64,000 nt of DNA from Bacteroides sp. (GCA_021203515.1 JAJQAY010000124.1:1-64000); one strand, 5' to 3'. Positions 11,539 through 22,290 are shown, numbered from the stretch's first letter. Notes: generated from the sequence alone by a model not told the origin. Program-made: numbers and translations.

Positions 11539-11967
11539 ATGTCTATAAATTACGTCGTCCGCAAGAAGTTGGACAAGAGTGGAGAGAAAGAAGTGGTGCG
11601 CTACTATGCCGCAGCAAAGGCTGTGCAGCACAAGCCGGTGAGCAACGATGAACTTGCCGCACGACTGGCGGAAGTCAGTTCGCTGCAAACGGGCGACGCG
11701 CAGTCGGTGCTGGTGCAACTGCCGGACATCATAGCCGATTACCTGGCTAGCGGGCGGACGGTGAATATCAAGGGATTGGGAAACTTCTTCCCCTCCATCA
11801 CCAGCGAACCCGTGGAACGGGTGGAGGAGTACACGGCCGACAAAGTCCGCATCTCGCGCATCTGCTTCAAGTCGGCCAAAGGGTTTATTGAGCGGCTGAA
11901 CAGGCGGCTGAACTTATTCAGTATTCAGGTGATAGAAACAAAAAAAGAACTAAAGAAGAAAGGATAA
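11539..11967 (+). CDS. HU-family DNA-binding protein
   Basis: MSINYVVRKKLDKSGEKEVVRYYAAAKAV...GRTVNIKGLGNFFPSI. Confidence 0.85.
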   Translation: MSINYVVRKKLDKSGEKEVVRYYAAAKAVQHKPVSNDELAARLAEVSSLQTGDAQSVLVQLPDIIADYLASGRTVNIKGLGNFFPSITSEPVERVEEYTADKVRISRICFKSAKGFIERLNRRLNLFSIQVIETKKELKKKG

Positions 11968-12047
11968 GGACAACTTTTTCCTGCGAATGGCCCGCCGGAA
12001 CAATATATTTCAGTAACTTTGCTTTTCAAATTAAAAAACAGAACCGT

Positions 12048-12383
12048 ATGGAGACTACCCGTCAGAACAAAATATCACGCCTGCTCCAGAAGGAGTTGAG
12101 CGACATCTTCCTGCTGCAGACCAAGGCAATGCCCGGTGTACTGATTTCCGTCAGTGCCGTGCGCATCAGTCCCGACATGAGCGTGGCACGCGCCTACCTC
12201 AGCATCTTCCCCTCGGAAAAGGGCGAGGAAATCACCAAGAACATCAACGCGAATATGAAGTCCATCCGCTTCGAACTGGGTTCGCGCGTGCGCCATCAGT
12301 TGCGCATCATCCCCGAACTGAAGTTCTTTGTGGACGACTCGCTGGACTATCTGGAAAGGATTGACGAACTGCTGAAGGAGTGA
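12048..12383 (+). CDS. rbfA: Ribosome-binding factor A
   Basis: METTRQNKISRLLQKELSDIFL...VRISPDMSVARAYLSIFPSE...IPELKFFVDDSLDYLERIDELL. Confidence 0.95.
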   Translation: METTRQNKISRLLQKELSDIFLLQTKAMPGVLISVSAVRISPDMSVARAYLSIFPSEKGEEITKNINANMKSIRFELGSRVRHQLRIIPELKFFVDDSLDYLERIDELLKE

Positions 12384-12386
12384 TGT

Positions 12387-12418
12387 TTAGTGATTAGTGA
12401 TTGGTGATTGGTGATTAA
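12387..12418. repeat. Direct heptamer array (TTAGTGA/TTGGTGA)n just upstream of a start codon
   Basis: ttagtgattagtgattggtgattggtgattaatt; ATG 10 nt later at 12428. Confidence 0.75.
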
Positions 12419-12427
12419 TTGCTCCCG

Positions 12428-13654
12428 ATGAACCTCCCGTTCTATATAGCCCGCCGTTATCTCTTCTCGAAGAAGAAGCATAATGCCATCAATATCATCT
12501 CCGGCATTTCGGTGTGCGGGGTGGCATTGGCTACGCTGGCGTTGGTGTGCACCTTGTCCGTCTTCAACGGCTTTCAGGGCATGGTGGCAGGCTTTTTCAC
12601 GGCTTTCGACCCCGAACTGAAGATTACTATCCGCGAAGGAAAGGTGTTCGACCCGCACGAGTCGCGCATCGAGCAAGTGCGCGCCCTGCCTGAAATAGAT
12701 ATCTGGACGGAGACGCTGGAAGAGAACGCGATGGTGCAGTATAAAGACCGCCAGGCGATGGCAGTCATCAAGGGCGTGGAGGACAACTTCGAACAACTGA
12801 CCGCCATCGACAGCCTGCTCTACGGCACGGGCGACTTCCTGCTGAACGACTCGGTGGTGGACTACGGCGTGATGGGCGTGGAACTGGTATCCGACCTCGG
12901 CACGGGCATCCAGTTTGTAGACCCGCTGCGGGTGTATGCGCCCAAGCGCAATGTACGGGTGAACATCGCCAACCCTGCGGCGGCGTTCAATCAGGACTAT
13001 CTGTTTTCACCGGGCGCGGTGTTCGTCGTCAACCAGCAGAAGTACGACTCGCGCTACATCCTTACTTCACTCAGTTTTGCCCGCCGTCTGTTCAGCTACG
13101 ACACGGAGGTTTCTGCCATCGAACTGAAGCTGAAACCCGGCTCCAACGTCGCCTCCGTACAGCGGAAGATGGAGCGCATCCTGGGCGACCGCTTCGTGGT
13201 ACAAGACCGCTACGAGCAGCAGGCCGACGTCTTCCGCATCATGGAGATAGAGAAGCTCATCTCTTATCTGTTCCTCACGTTTATTCTTGCCATAGCCTGC
13301 TTCAACGTCATCGGTTCGCTGTCCATGCTGATACTGGACAAGCGCGAAGATGTGGGCACGCTGCGCAACCTGGGTGCCGACGACCGGCTGATTGCCCGTA
13401 TCTTCTTGTTCGAGGGACGGCTGATTTCTGTCTTCGGTGCCATCATCGGCATTGCCCTGGGGTTGCTGCTGTGCTTCCTGCAACAACGGTTCGGACTGAT
13501 AGCGCTGGGTGGCGGCAACGGCAGTTTCGTGGTCGATGCCTATCCGGTGAGCGTACACTTCACGGATGTAGTGTTGGTATTTGTAACGGTGATTGCCGTA
13601 GGCTTCCTTTCCGTCTGGTATCCGGTGAGATACCTCAGCAAACGTCTGCTGTAA
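12428..13654 (+). CDS. FtsX-like permease, lipoprotein-releasing system LolC/LolE type
   Basis: MNLPFYIARRYLFSKKKHNAINIISGISVCGVALATLALV... and C-terminal FtsX domain. Confidence 0.9.
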   Translation: MNLPFYIARRYLFSKKKHNAINIISGISVCGVALATLALVCTLSVFNGFQGMVAGFFTAFDPELKITIREGKVFDPHESRIEQVRALPEIDIWTETLEENAMVQYKDRQAMAVIKGVEDNFEQLTAIDSLLYGTGDFLLNDSVVDYGVMGVELVSDLGTGIQFVDPLRVYAPKRNVRVNIANPAAAFNQDYLFSPGAVFVVNQQKYDSRYILTSLSFARRLFSYDTEVSAIELKLKPGSNVASVQRKMERILGDRFVVQDRYEQQADVFRIMEIEKLISYLFLTFILAIACFNVIGSLSMLILDKREDVGTLRNLGADDRLIARIFLFEGRLISVFGAIIGIALGLLLCFLQQRFGLIALGGGNGSFVVDAYPVSVHFTDVVLVFVTVIAVGFLSVWYPVRYLSKRLL

Positions 13655-13762
13655 ATAAGGAAAGTCAAGATTTCGGTGGTTTTATACATCTTTTAGCATT
13701 TATTTTCCTCCTCTTTAAATTAAATCTGTACTTTTGTAAAAATGCAACAAAACACGGATTAT

Positions 13763-14839
13763 ATGAAAGTGTATATTTACTTATTAATATTACTACTTTT
13801 TCCTTCTGCCGGTTATGCCAACAATGACAGCTTACAGATAGACGCCGAAATGTATATGCAAACGTAACGTTACAAAGAGGCAGCAGAACTATATGAAGAA
13901 ATAGGAAATAAATCGGACTCCGTCTACCAGGAAGCAACCTCCGAGAAAATAAAAGATTTACGCAAAGCCTACTCCATCAAGGAATTGGAACTCGCCAACA
14001 AGCAACAACAGAACCGTATGCTACTGTCGGCCATTATCATTCTGCCGATAGGCATTCTCATTGCCGTGTGCTGCATCATCTATCTGGTGAAGCAGAGGAA
14101 GAAGCTCGTCCTCTCGCAACAGAAACTCCAGGAAGCACAGAAGGAAATGGAGAAATCCATCTACAACAAAAGCCTGTTCGTGTCGAACATGAGCCATGAG
14201 ATACGCACTCCCTTGAATGCGCTGTCCGGTTTCTCCGAAGTGCTGACCACTCCCGGCATCGACGAAGAAACATGCAAGCAGTGCAACGACATCATTCAGT
14301 TGAACTCCCGCCTGCTGCTGAACTTAGTAAACGACGTGGTAGACATCTCCTGCCTGGACCTGACAAACATTAAGTTCAACCTCACCACCTGCGACGCAGT
14401 CCCCCTCTGCGAGGGCATCATCTAGACGTTGGAAGGCATCAAGCAGACACAAGCGGAAATCTCCTTCGAGTCGTCCCTCCCCACACTGGAGATAGAGACC
14501 GACACCATGCGGCTGCATCAGGTACTCATCAATATACTGGTGAATGCAACCAAATTTACCAAAGAAGGCAGCATCGTCCTGAGCCTGGAACAGAACGAAC
14601 GGGGCATGGCACAGTTTGCCGTGACCGACACCGGCTGCGGCATTCCACCGGAAAAGCAAGGCAAGATATTCGAACGCTTTGAACGCGTCAACGAAAAAGC
14701 GCAGGGAGCGGGTCTCGGATTGTCCATCTGCCAGCTCATCATCACCCGCCTCGGCGGAGACATCTGGATAGATCCGAAATACACGGACGGATGCCGTTTC
14801 GTCTTTACTCACCCCTTAAAGCAGGAGGAAAAGAAATGA
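13763..14839 (+). pseudogene. Sensor histidine kinase with two in-frame stops (TAA 13865-13867, TAG 14423-14425)
   Basis: Single continuous frame: signal peptide, TM, H-box SNMSHEIRTPLNALSGFSEV, HATPase TDTGCGIPPEKQGKIFERFERV...GAGLGLSICQ. Confidence 0.85.
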
Positions 14840-16785
14840 AGAAAACAGTACTCATCCTCTTATTGTTGAATGCTATCTTCTACGGAGGAAATATATATGC
14901 ATCGGAGTCCGCGGAGAGCCAGTCACGCGACAGCATCTTCCGGATAGCTGCCTCGCAACCCAATGATACACTGCGCTCCCGGTTCCTGAGAGGAGTATTT
15001 GAGCAGCAAATCAGCCAGTCGTCGGCTATGGAATACTTGGACTCGGCATACGCCCTCAGCAAAAGAAAACAACTGCACGAAGAAGAACTGTGGATACTCT
15101 TCGACTATTGCCGCCGCTATGAATTTTGCGCCGACATAGACAATATGGAGAAACATCTTCAGATGCTGAGGGATGCCAGCTACCGATATAAAATATACAC
15201 ATACTACTATACCGCATGGATGGCGGCACTACAGATGCGGTGTGTGCAGGGAGACACCGAATATGCCATTCTGCAAGCCAAGAAAATGCGCGAGGAAGCT
15301 CTCGGCATCAAAAACCAAAACGGAATTTTCATAGCTTCTCTTGCACTGGGACAGGCTTATTACTTCGCCAATCAGAACAACGACGCCATCGAAGTCTACG
15401 AACAGGCTTTAAAAGAAAACCCTGATGCAAACGACAACGCATTACTGTCTATCTATAGCAAATTGGCCGATCTCTATAAAAAAGAGAAAATGTATCCGCA
15501 GGCTCTCCACAAATTGCAGCAACGCCTCGATGTGATGAACAAGAAAAGCAAGGGTGCTCCGCTGTCAGATACATACAAGGCCATATTTCTAGGAATAGAA
15601 ACTTCATTCTGCACCATCTACATGGAAACCGGGAATAAGGAAAAGATGAAACAACATCTGGAACGGGCTCGAAAGTATTATGATAAAAATAGTTTCTTTG
15701 CTGCCGGAATGGACTATCATGCCTTGTGGGGAGAGTACTACAGACTCAATAAGGAATGGAGTAACTCGCTCAAAGAATTCGACTTGGCACTGTCTGCCCA
15801 GCGCGAGACAGTTCCCCTCCGCACAAACGGTATACTCAAGATGAAGGCGAAGGTACTTCTGGAAAGCGGCCGGTATAAAGAAGCCGCCGAAATATATAAG
15901 ATAGCTGCTCAAAAGAGCGACTCGATCAATCAAGACATCATGTTCCGCCACGAAGAGACATATGATGCCAACTATAGAATACAAAATGCACCGCTCGAAA
16001 AGGAAGAGCTCAAGGAGGGGTATCGTCGTACACAAGTGATTGTTGCCGCCGCTATTCTGACTCTGCTAATCTTTGTCACCATACGCACCGCCCACTTAAG
16101 GAAGTTATTACGCCGCTCGGAAAAACAGACCCGGGAGGCTTTCGAAATAGTGAAAGCCGCTGACAAGATAAAGGAACGCTTTCTGCACAACATCACCTTC
16201 GAAATACGTATCCCGCTAAATACCGTAGTAGGGTTCTCCGAGTTATTGTCTTCCGAAAACGAATTGCAGGAAAGTGAGATAGAGGAGTACTCAGCCGCAA
16301 TTAAGAAGAACTCCGTCAAACTGCTGGCATTGATAAACAATATTCTTGATTTATCGCGCCTGGAGGCCGGCATGATGCGCTTCAACGTACAGGAATGTGA
16401 TATTGTGCAACTTTGCCGGGAAGCTAAAATGATGACGAACATGCAGTTCCCTCAGATAGTAGACCTGACCTTTCATACGGATTTGAAGGAATTAATGGTT
16501 CAGGCAGACAGTGAATGGTTCCTGAAGCTGCTGACTACACTGTTTGCCGTGCCGGGAGATTATAAGGGAGAAGCATGTAAAGTGGAATATACATTGAGTA
16601 AGGCGGGTAAGTTCCTAAAGATAAATGTAAAAGGCAGTCCGCTCTATCTATGCTGGGAGAACGAACAGGAACAACGCATCCTGCATGACATTAACCGTCT
16701 CTACGTGGAGACGTTCAAAGGAAGCTATCAGATTTTGGGAAAGGAGAAGGAAAAACTGGTAAGCATCACCTATCCTATAGCATAA
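14836..16785 (+). CDS. TPR-containing degenerate (His-less) sensor histidine kinase paralogue
   Basis: Signal peptide + TPRs + TM + FLHNITFEIRIPLNTVVGFSELLSS (Phe where H-box His is expected); no recognisable N/G boxes. Overlaps upstream stop (ATGA). Confidence 0.8.
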   Translation: MKKTVLILLLLNAIFYGGNIYASESAESQSRDSIFRIAASQPNDTLRSRFLRGVFEQQISQSSAMEYLDSAYALSKRKQLHEEELWILFDYCRRYEFCADIDNMEKHLQMLRDASYRYKIYTYYYTAWMAALQMRCVQGDTEYAILQAKKMREEALGIKNQNGIFIASLALGQAYYFANQNNDAIEVYEQALKENPDANDNALLSIYSKLADLYKKEKMYPQALHKLQQRLDVMNKKSKGAPLSDTYKAIFLGIETSFCTIYMETGNKEKMKQHLERARKYYDKNSFFAAGMDYHALWGEYYRLNKEWSNSLKEFDLALSAQRETVPLRTNGILKMKAKVLLESGRYKEAAEIYKIAAQKSDSINQDIMFRHEETYDANYRIQNAPLEKEELKEGYRRTQVIVAAAILTLLIFVTIRTAHLRKLLRRSEKQTREAFEIVKAADKIKERFLHNITFEIRIPLNTVVGFSELLSSENELQESEIEEYSAAIKKNSVKLLALINNILDLSRLEAGMMRFNVQECDIVQLCREAKMMTNMQFPQIVDLTFHTDLKELMVQADSEWFLKLLTTLFAVPGDYKGEACKVEYTLSKAGKFLKINVKGSPLYLCWENEQEQRILHDINRLYVETFKGSYQILGKEKEKLVSITYPIA

Positions 16786-16791
16786 GGCGGT

Positions 16792-17421
16792 TTACTTTTT
16801 ACGAATAATTGTCAGTCCGTCGCGCAAGGGGAGGATTACTTTCTCTACACGGGAGTCGTGTGCCACCAAGTCGTTGAATGCTTTAATACCGATAGTTTGC
16901 AGGTCCGTACGATGCGGATGTTCTTCGAGGACATGCCCGTCCCATAGCGTGTTGTCGGCAATGATAGTGCCGCCATCGGAAAGATGCGCCAACATCATTT
17001 CATAATAATCGATGTATTTGCGCTTGTCTCCGTCAATAAAGGCGAAGTCAAAGGTAATGCCGAGTTGCGGAACGAGCTGCAACGCATCGCCAATATAGAA
17101 TTTGATTTTATCGGCATAGGCCGAGTGCTCCAACCACGGGCGGGTGAAGTCTTCCTGCTCATCGTTGATTTCGAACGTATGCAGCATTCCGCCCTCCCGC
17201 AGGCCCTCTGCCATGCAAAGGGCGGAATAACCGCTATAAGTTCCTATCTCCAATATCCGACGAGGATTTATCATCCTGACAAACATCTTCAGCATACGCC
17301 CTTGCAAATGCCCGGAAGCCATGCGGGAATAAAGCAACTTAAGGTGTGTATCGCGATACAGAGCCTTCAGGTAGTCGCCTTCTTCGTCGATGTGTTGCAG
17401 AATATATTCGTCGATAGTCAT
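16792..17421 (-). CDS. O-methyltransferase family 3
   Basis: RRILEIGTYSGYSALCMAEGL...FDFAFIDGDKRKYIDYYEMML. Confidence 0.93.
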   Translation of the reverse strand: MTIDEYILQHIDEEGDYLKALYRDTHLKLLYSRMASGHLQGRMLKMFVRMINPRRILEIGTYSGYSALCMAEGLREGGMLHTFEINDEQEDFTRPWLEHSAYADKIKFYIGDALQLVPQLGITFDFAFIDGDKRKYIDYYEMMLAHLSDGGTIIADNTLWDGHVLEEHPHRTDLQTIGIKAFNDLVAHDSRVEKVILPLRDGLTIIRKK

Positions 17422-17425
17422 TATT

Positions 17426-17516
17426 AGTTGAAAGTTGAGAGTTGAAAGTTAAGAGTTAAGAATCGAAAGTTACCATACGCGCTTAACAGCGCAGCCTAAC
17501 TCTCAACTTTCAACTA
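17426..17516. repeat. Heptamer inverted array with CAGCGCAGCC core, 4 nt upstream of the O-methyltransferase start (minus strand)
   Basis: agttgaaagttgagagttgaaagtt ... gcgcagcctaactctcaactttcaact. Confidence 0.85.
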
Positions 17517-17518
17517 AA

Positions 17519-18976
17519 TCAAAGGTATCTGTTGCTGTTAGGCAAAACACTATCCTGAGCATGCTTCAAAGCATCTTCCACTACGTTGATTTCGAGGAAA
17601 GAAGTTTGTGTTCCCTCTTTACCACTGCTCAGATAGCCCACCATATCGGTAGGACACAAGCGGCCTTCCTTCAGCAGACGGCGCAAAGCGGCAAAGTAGT
17701 ATTCCTGTCCGTTGGCAAGCTCGGGCATATAAATAGCCTCCACACCGTAAGAGAGTGCCAGATGGCGCATTGTCTTTTCCTTATAACAGATGGCAAGCAC
17801 CGGATACTTGCCACGGAAAGCAGCCAGGTTACGGGCAGTGCGTCCACTGTAACTATCGGTAATGATAGCACGGATTTTCAACTTGGAAGTAGCCTTCACA
17901 GCTTGTTTGGCAAGGAAGGCCGTTACATCGTTACTGTTTTCATCCAGAGGGATACGGATATCATTATCGGCCATCTTATCTTTTTCGGCCTGCGCGGCAA
18001 CTGTCGTCATAGTCTTCGCCGCTTCCAACGGGTATTTACCGTAAGCCGTTTCGCCACTCAGCATCAGGGCATCCGTACGATAGTAGATGGCATTGGCAAT
18101 ATCCGTCACTTCGGCACGGGTAGGACGAGGATTGGATATCATGGTATGGAGCATCTGGGTAGCCACAATTACCGGCTTCTTAGCCAGAATGCACTTGCGG
18201 ATTAGCATACGCTGGATGCCCGGAATGCGTTCCTGCGGCACTTCGATGCCGAGGTCGCCACGGGCTATCATAATGCCGTCCGCCACCTCCAGTATCTCGT
18301 CGATATTGTCTACACCCTCTTGATTTTCAATCTTGGCTACAATCCGGATATCACTGCCATGAGCATCGAGGATGGCCTTAATGTCCAGAATATCCTGCTT
18401 GTTGCGCACAAAAGAGTGGGCGATGAAGTCTATATCTTTCTCGATGGCATAAAGGATATTATTGCGGTCTTTCTCCGTCAACGAAGGCAGATTGATGCGT
18501 ACACCCGGCACGTTGACACTCTTGCGACTGCCTAAAGTGGCGTCGTTCTGCACTTCGCACAGCAGGTAGTCCGCAGTCTTGTCCACTACCGTCAATTCCA
18601 AATCACCATCGTCGATAAGAATTTGTCCACCGATATTCAAGTCGTGTACAAAGTTAGGATAGAAAACAGAGATACACTCACGGGTAGTCTCCTGCTCCGG
18701 ATTGCCCATCACCTTTACACGGTCGCCTACTTTGAAGGGGATTGGTTCGGCAAGCACGGTCGTACGTACCTCGGGACCTTTGGTATTCATCAGAATAGCA
18801 ATGCGGTTGGACACCGTGCGCACATTGTTTATCAGCTTCTCGGCTCCTTCGCGTCCAAGATGTGCCGTATTCATGCGCACTACATTCATACCGGCTTCAA
18901 ACAACTGCTTTATAAAGTCGACGTCACAACGTTGATCAGAAATCGTTGCAACGATTTTCATTTGTTTCAATAACAT
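17519..18976 (-). CDS. pyk: Pyruvate kinase
   Basis: MKIVATISDQRCDVDFIKQLFEAGMNVVRMNTAH...IMIARGDLGIEVPQERIPGIQ...KKPVIVATQMLHTMI. Confidence 0.97.
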   Translation of the reverse strand: MLLKQMKIVATISDQRCDVDFIKQLFEAGMNVVRMNTAHLGREGAEKLINNVRTVSNRIAILMNTKGPEVRTTVLAEPIPFKVGDRVKVMGNPEQETTRECISVFYPNFVHDLNIGGQILIDDGDLELTVVDKTADYLLCEVQNDATLGSRKSVNVPGVRINLPSLTEKDRNNILYAIEKDIDFIAHSFVRNKQDILDIKAILDAHGSDIRIVAKIENQEGVDNIDEILEVADGIMIARGDLGIEVPQERIPGIQRMLIRKCILAKKPVIVATQMLHTMISNPRPTRAEVTDIANAIYYRTDALMLSGETAYGKYPLEAAKTMTTVAAQAEKDKMADNDIRIPLDENSNDVTAFLAKQAVKATSKLKIRAIITDSYSGRTARNLAAFRGKYPVLAICYKEKTMRHLALSYGVEAIYMPELANGQEYYFAALRRLLKEGRLCPTDMVGYLSSGKEGTQTSFLEINVVEDALKHAQDSVLPNSNRYL

Positions 18977-19003
18977 AATCTTATACCTATTTACTTATTA
19001 TAC

Positions 19004-19429
19004 TTATTTATTATTATCCAGCAAGGCTTCCAGGGCCAGGCGGTAAGAGTTCAATCCAAATCCGCAAATCACTCCCTGGCAAGCGCAGGATATCATGGAT
19101 ACATGACGAAACGCCTCGCGGGCATGTACATTAGAGATATGCACCTCAATCACCGGAGAAGTGACCGCACGGATTGCATCTTGCAGAGCAATGGACGTAT
19201 GGGTGTAAGCACCCGCATTCAGGATAATGCCGTCCACATCAAAACCGACTTGCTGAATTCGGTCTATCAACTCTCCCTCAATGTTGGATTGAAAATAGTC
19301 TATTTGTACATCCGCATACCTTTTACGGAGTTCGGCAAGGCAGTCTTCAAAAGTAACACTGCCATAAATGGAAGGTTCACGTTTACCCAACAGATTTATG
19401 TTGGGGCCGTTAATAATTTGTATCCTCAT
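19004..19429 (-). CDS. aroQ: 3-dehydroquinate dehydratase, type II
   Basis: MRIQIINGPNINLLGKREPSIYG...GIILNAGAYTHTSIALQDAI; start chosen at 19429. Confidence 0.96.
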   Translation of the reverse strand: MRIQIINGPNINLLGKREPSIYGSVTFEDCLAELRKRYADVQIDYFQSNIEGELIDRIQQVGFDVDGIILNAGAYTHTSIALQDAIRAVTSPVIEVHISNVHAREAFRHVSMISCACQGVICGFGLNSYRLALEALLDNNK

Positions 19430-19496
19430 AACACAATTTTTTATACCTTTGTCCACGGAGAACAATCTTTTCAAGGTGCAAAGATAGGAAAACAGA

Positions 19497-20447
19497 ATGA
19501 AAGTAGAAGGAAAATCAATGAAGAAAGAGAAACAAGCATTGATAATCAGAAAGTACCAGCAATATCTAAAGTTGGAAAAATCGCTTTCACCCAATACGCT
19601 CGACGCCTATATGAGAGACTTGCAGAAGCTTTTGCATTTTCTGGAAGGGGAAGGTATTGAAGTGCTACAAGTCACATTGGACGATCTGCAACGCTTTGCC
19701 GCAGGACTTCATGACATCGGCATCCATCCCCGCTCACAAGCCCGTATCCTCTCCGGCATCAAATCTTTCTTCCACTTCCTTGTGATAGCCGACTATCTGG
19801 AAGCCGACCCCAGCGAACTGCTTGAAGGGCCGAAGATAGGCCTCAGACTGCCGGAAGTGCTTACTGTGGAAGAAATAGACAGTATCATCGCCACCATAGA
19901 CTTGAGCCTGAACGAAGGGCAACGCAACCGGGCCATCCTGGAAACATTGTACAGTTGCGGCTTGCGCGTATCTGAGCTTTGCAACCTGAAAATATCCGAC
20001 CTATACTTTGAAGAAGGATTTATCAAGGTGGAAGGCAAGGGTAGCAAGCAACGCCTCGTCCCCATCTCCCCCCGTGCCATCAAGGAAATAAGGAATTGGT
20101 TCATAAACCGTAATCAGTGGAAAATCAAGAAAGGGTTCGAGGACTATGTATTTCTCGCCCGTTTGGGCAACGGCATCTCCCGCATCATGGTATTCCACCT
20201 GATTAAAGAACTGGCACAGAAAGCGGGCATCACCAAAAACATCAGTCCGCACACATTCCGCCACTCCTTTGCCACCCATCTGCTGGAAGGCGGTGCCAAC
20301 CTGCGAGCCATCCAATGTATGTTGGGACATGAGTCCATTGCGACTACAGAAATCTATACACATATAGACCGAAATATGTTGAGAAGTGAGATCATAGAAC
20401 ACCATCCGCGTAATATAAAATATCGGAATGAACACAACTTTTATTAA
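19497..20447 (+). CDS. xerD: Tyrosine recombinase XerD-like
   Basis: R...HxxRH...Y motifs: YSCGLRVSELCNL, HTFRHSFATHLLEGGANLRAIQCMLGHESIATTEIYTH. Confidence 0.92.
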   Translation: MKVEGKSMKKEKQALIIRKYQQYLKLEKSLSPNTLDAYMRDLQKLLHFLEGEGIEVLQVTLDDLQRFAAGLHDIGIHPRSQARILSGIKSFFHFLVIADYLEADPSELLEGPKIGLRLPEVLTVEEIDSIIATIDLSLNEGQRNRAILETLYSCGLRVSELCNLKISDLYFEEGFIKVEGKGSKQRLVPISPRAIKEIRNWFINRNQWKIKKGFEDYVFLARLGNGISRIMVFHLIKELAQKAGITKNISPHTFRHSFATHLLEGGANLRAIQCMLGHESIATTEIYTHIDRNMLRSEIIEHHPRNIKYRNEHNFY

Positions 20448-20583
20448 ATTATAATAAATGTTGTGGTATTATTAACAAATTGACGAGAGAATTAATATCT
20501 TTGTGAGGCCATATGTATAGGAGTATGGCAACTAATTGTGAATAGACAAAATCTCAATTACAAACAATTAATTTATATCTAAA

Positions 20584-22272
20584 ATGACTAAAAAATTGTA
20601 TCTGCCTTTGTTAGTGGCACTTGTTGCTGTTTTGGCATCATGCAGCAAAATGGGTGAACTGTCATCTGACTATTTTACAGTGACTCCCCAAGTATTGGAA
20701 GCAGTAGGTGGTAAAGTACCTGCTACGATTAACGGCAAGTTCCCTGAAAAGTATTTCAAGAAGAAAGCTGTGGTTGAAGTAACTCCGGTCCTGAGATGGG
20801 ATGGCGGCGAAGCTAAAGGCCAATCAGTAGTATTCCAAGGCGAAAAAGTTGAAGGTAACGACCAGACAATCTCTTACCAGGCTGGCGGTAGCTACACTAT
20901 GAGAACTTCTTTCGACTATGTTCCAGAAATGGCTAAATCAGAACTGTATCTGGAATTCGAAGCCAAAGTTGGTAACAAGGAAATCGTAATCCCTGCTGTT
21001 AAGGTAGCCGACGGTGTTATCTCTACTTCTGAACTGATCGGTCAGACACTGGGTAGCGCTAATCCTGCTAACGGTGACGACGCTTTCCAACGTATCATCA
21101 AAGAGAAATATGATGCTAACATCATGTTCTTGATCCAACAAGCTAACGTTCGTTCAAGCGAACTGAAGACTGCTAAGGCTTTCAACGAAGAAGTTAAGAG
21201 TGTTAACGACGCTGAGAACAAGAAGATCAGCAACATCGAAATCTCTGCTTACGCTTCTCCTGATGGTGGTGTTAAGTTGAATACCGGTTTGGCTGAAAAT
21301 CGTCAAGGCAACACAGCTAAGGTTATCAGCAAAGACTTGAAGAAAGCTAAAGTTGACGCTGCTGTAGATACTAAATATACTGCACAGGACTGGGAAGGCT
21401 TCCAGGAATTGGTTAGCAAGTCTAACATCCAGGACAAAGAACTGATCCTCCGCATACTGTCTATGTACTCTGATCCTGAACAAAGAGAACAGGAAATCAA
21501 AAACATCTCTTCTGTTTACAAGACTTTGGCTGACGAAATCCTGCCGCAACTGCGTCGTTCTCGTTTGACTTTGAACTATGACGTTATCGGTAAGTCTGAC
21601 GAAGAAATCGCAGCTTTGGCTAACAGCGATGCTAAACAACTGAACATCGAAGAGTTGCTGTATGCTACTACTTTGACTAACGATCCTGCTAAGCAAGAAG
21701 CTATCTTCACTAAAGCTACTCAAATCTATCCGAACGACTACCGTGCTTACAACAACCTCGGCAAGTTGGCTTACCAAGCTGGTAACTTAGATAAGGCCGA
21801 AGACTATCTGAAGAAATCTCTTTCTCTCAAGGATTCTGCTGAAGCTAACATGAACATGGGTCTTGTTGCTTTGAGCAAGGGTGACAAAGCAGCCGCTGAG
21901 TCTTACTTGGCCAAGGCTTCAGGTGCTAAGGAACTGAATGAAGCTCTGGGTAACTTGTACGTAGCTCAAGGTCAATATGACAGAGCAGTTAACGCATTCG
22001 GCGATACTAAGACTAACAGTGCAGCTTTGGCACAAATCCTGGCTAAGGACTACAACAAAGCTAAGAACACTTTGGCCGGCATCGAAAAACCGGACGCTTA
22101 CACTGACTACCTGATGGCTGTTGTAGGTGCAAGAACTAACAACGCTTCTATGGTTAATGACAACCTGAAGAAGGCTGTTGCTAAGGATTCTTCTTTGACT
22201 AAGAAAGCTGCATCTGATTTGGAATTCTCCAAATACTTCACAAGTGCAGACTTCATGAACATCATCAAATAA
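20584..22272 (+). CDS. TPR / OmpA-like outer-membrane lipoprotein
   Basis: Lipobox LASC (VAVLASCSKMGE), ISAYASPDGGVKLNTGLAENRQ, C-terminal TPRs. Confidence 0.85.
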   Translation: MTKKLYLPLLVALVAVLASCSKMGELSSDYFTVTPQVLEAVGGKVPATINGKFPEKYFKKKAVVEVTPVLRWDGGEAKGQSVVFQGEKVEGNDQTISYQAGGSYTMRTSFDYVPEMAKSELYLEFEAKVGNKEIVIPAVKVADGVISTSELIGQTLGSANPANGDDAFQRIIKEKYDANIMFLIQQANVRSSELKTAKAFNEEVKSVNDAENKKISNIEISAYASPDGGVKLNTGLAENRQGNTAKVISKDLKKAKVDAAVDTKYTAQDWEGFQELVSKSNIQDKELILRILSMYSDPEQREQEIKNISSVYKTLADEILPQLRRSRLTLNYDVIGKSDEEIAALANSDAKQLNIEELLYATTLTNDPAKQEAIFTKATQIYPNDYRAYNNLGKLAYQAGNLDKAEDYLKKSLSLKDSAEANMNMGLVALSKGDKAAAESYLAKASGAKELNEALGNLYVAQGQYDRAVNAFGDTKTNSAALAQILAKDYNKAKNTLAGIEKPDAYTDYLMAVVGARTNNASMVNDNLKKAVAKDSSLTKKAASDLEFSKYFTSADFMNIIK

Positions 22273-22290
22273 GAAAGATTATAGATGAAA

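Noticed and set aside
13763-14839. Stop-codon recoding or readthrough (TAA, TAG, TGA in otherwise open frames at 2025, 13865, 14423, 25672)
   Set aside because: All three stops are involved, normal genes terminate with the same codons, and neighbouring genes show frameshifts; decay or error is simpler.
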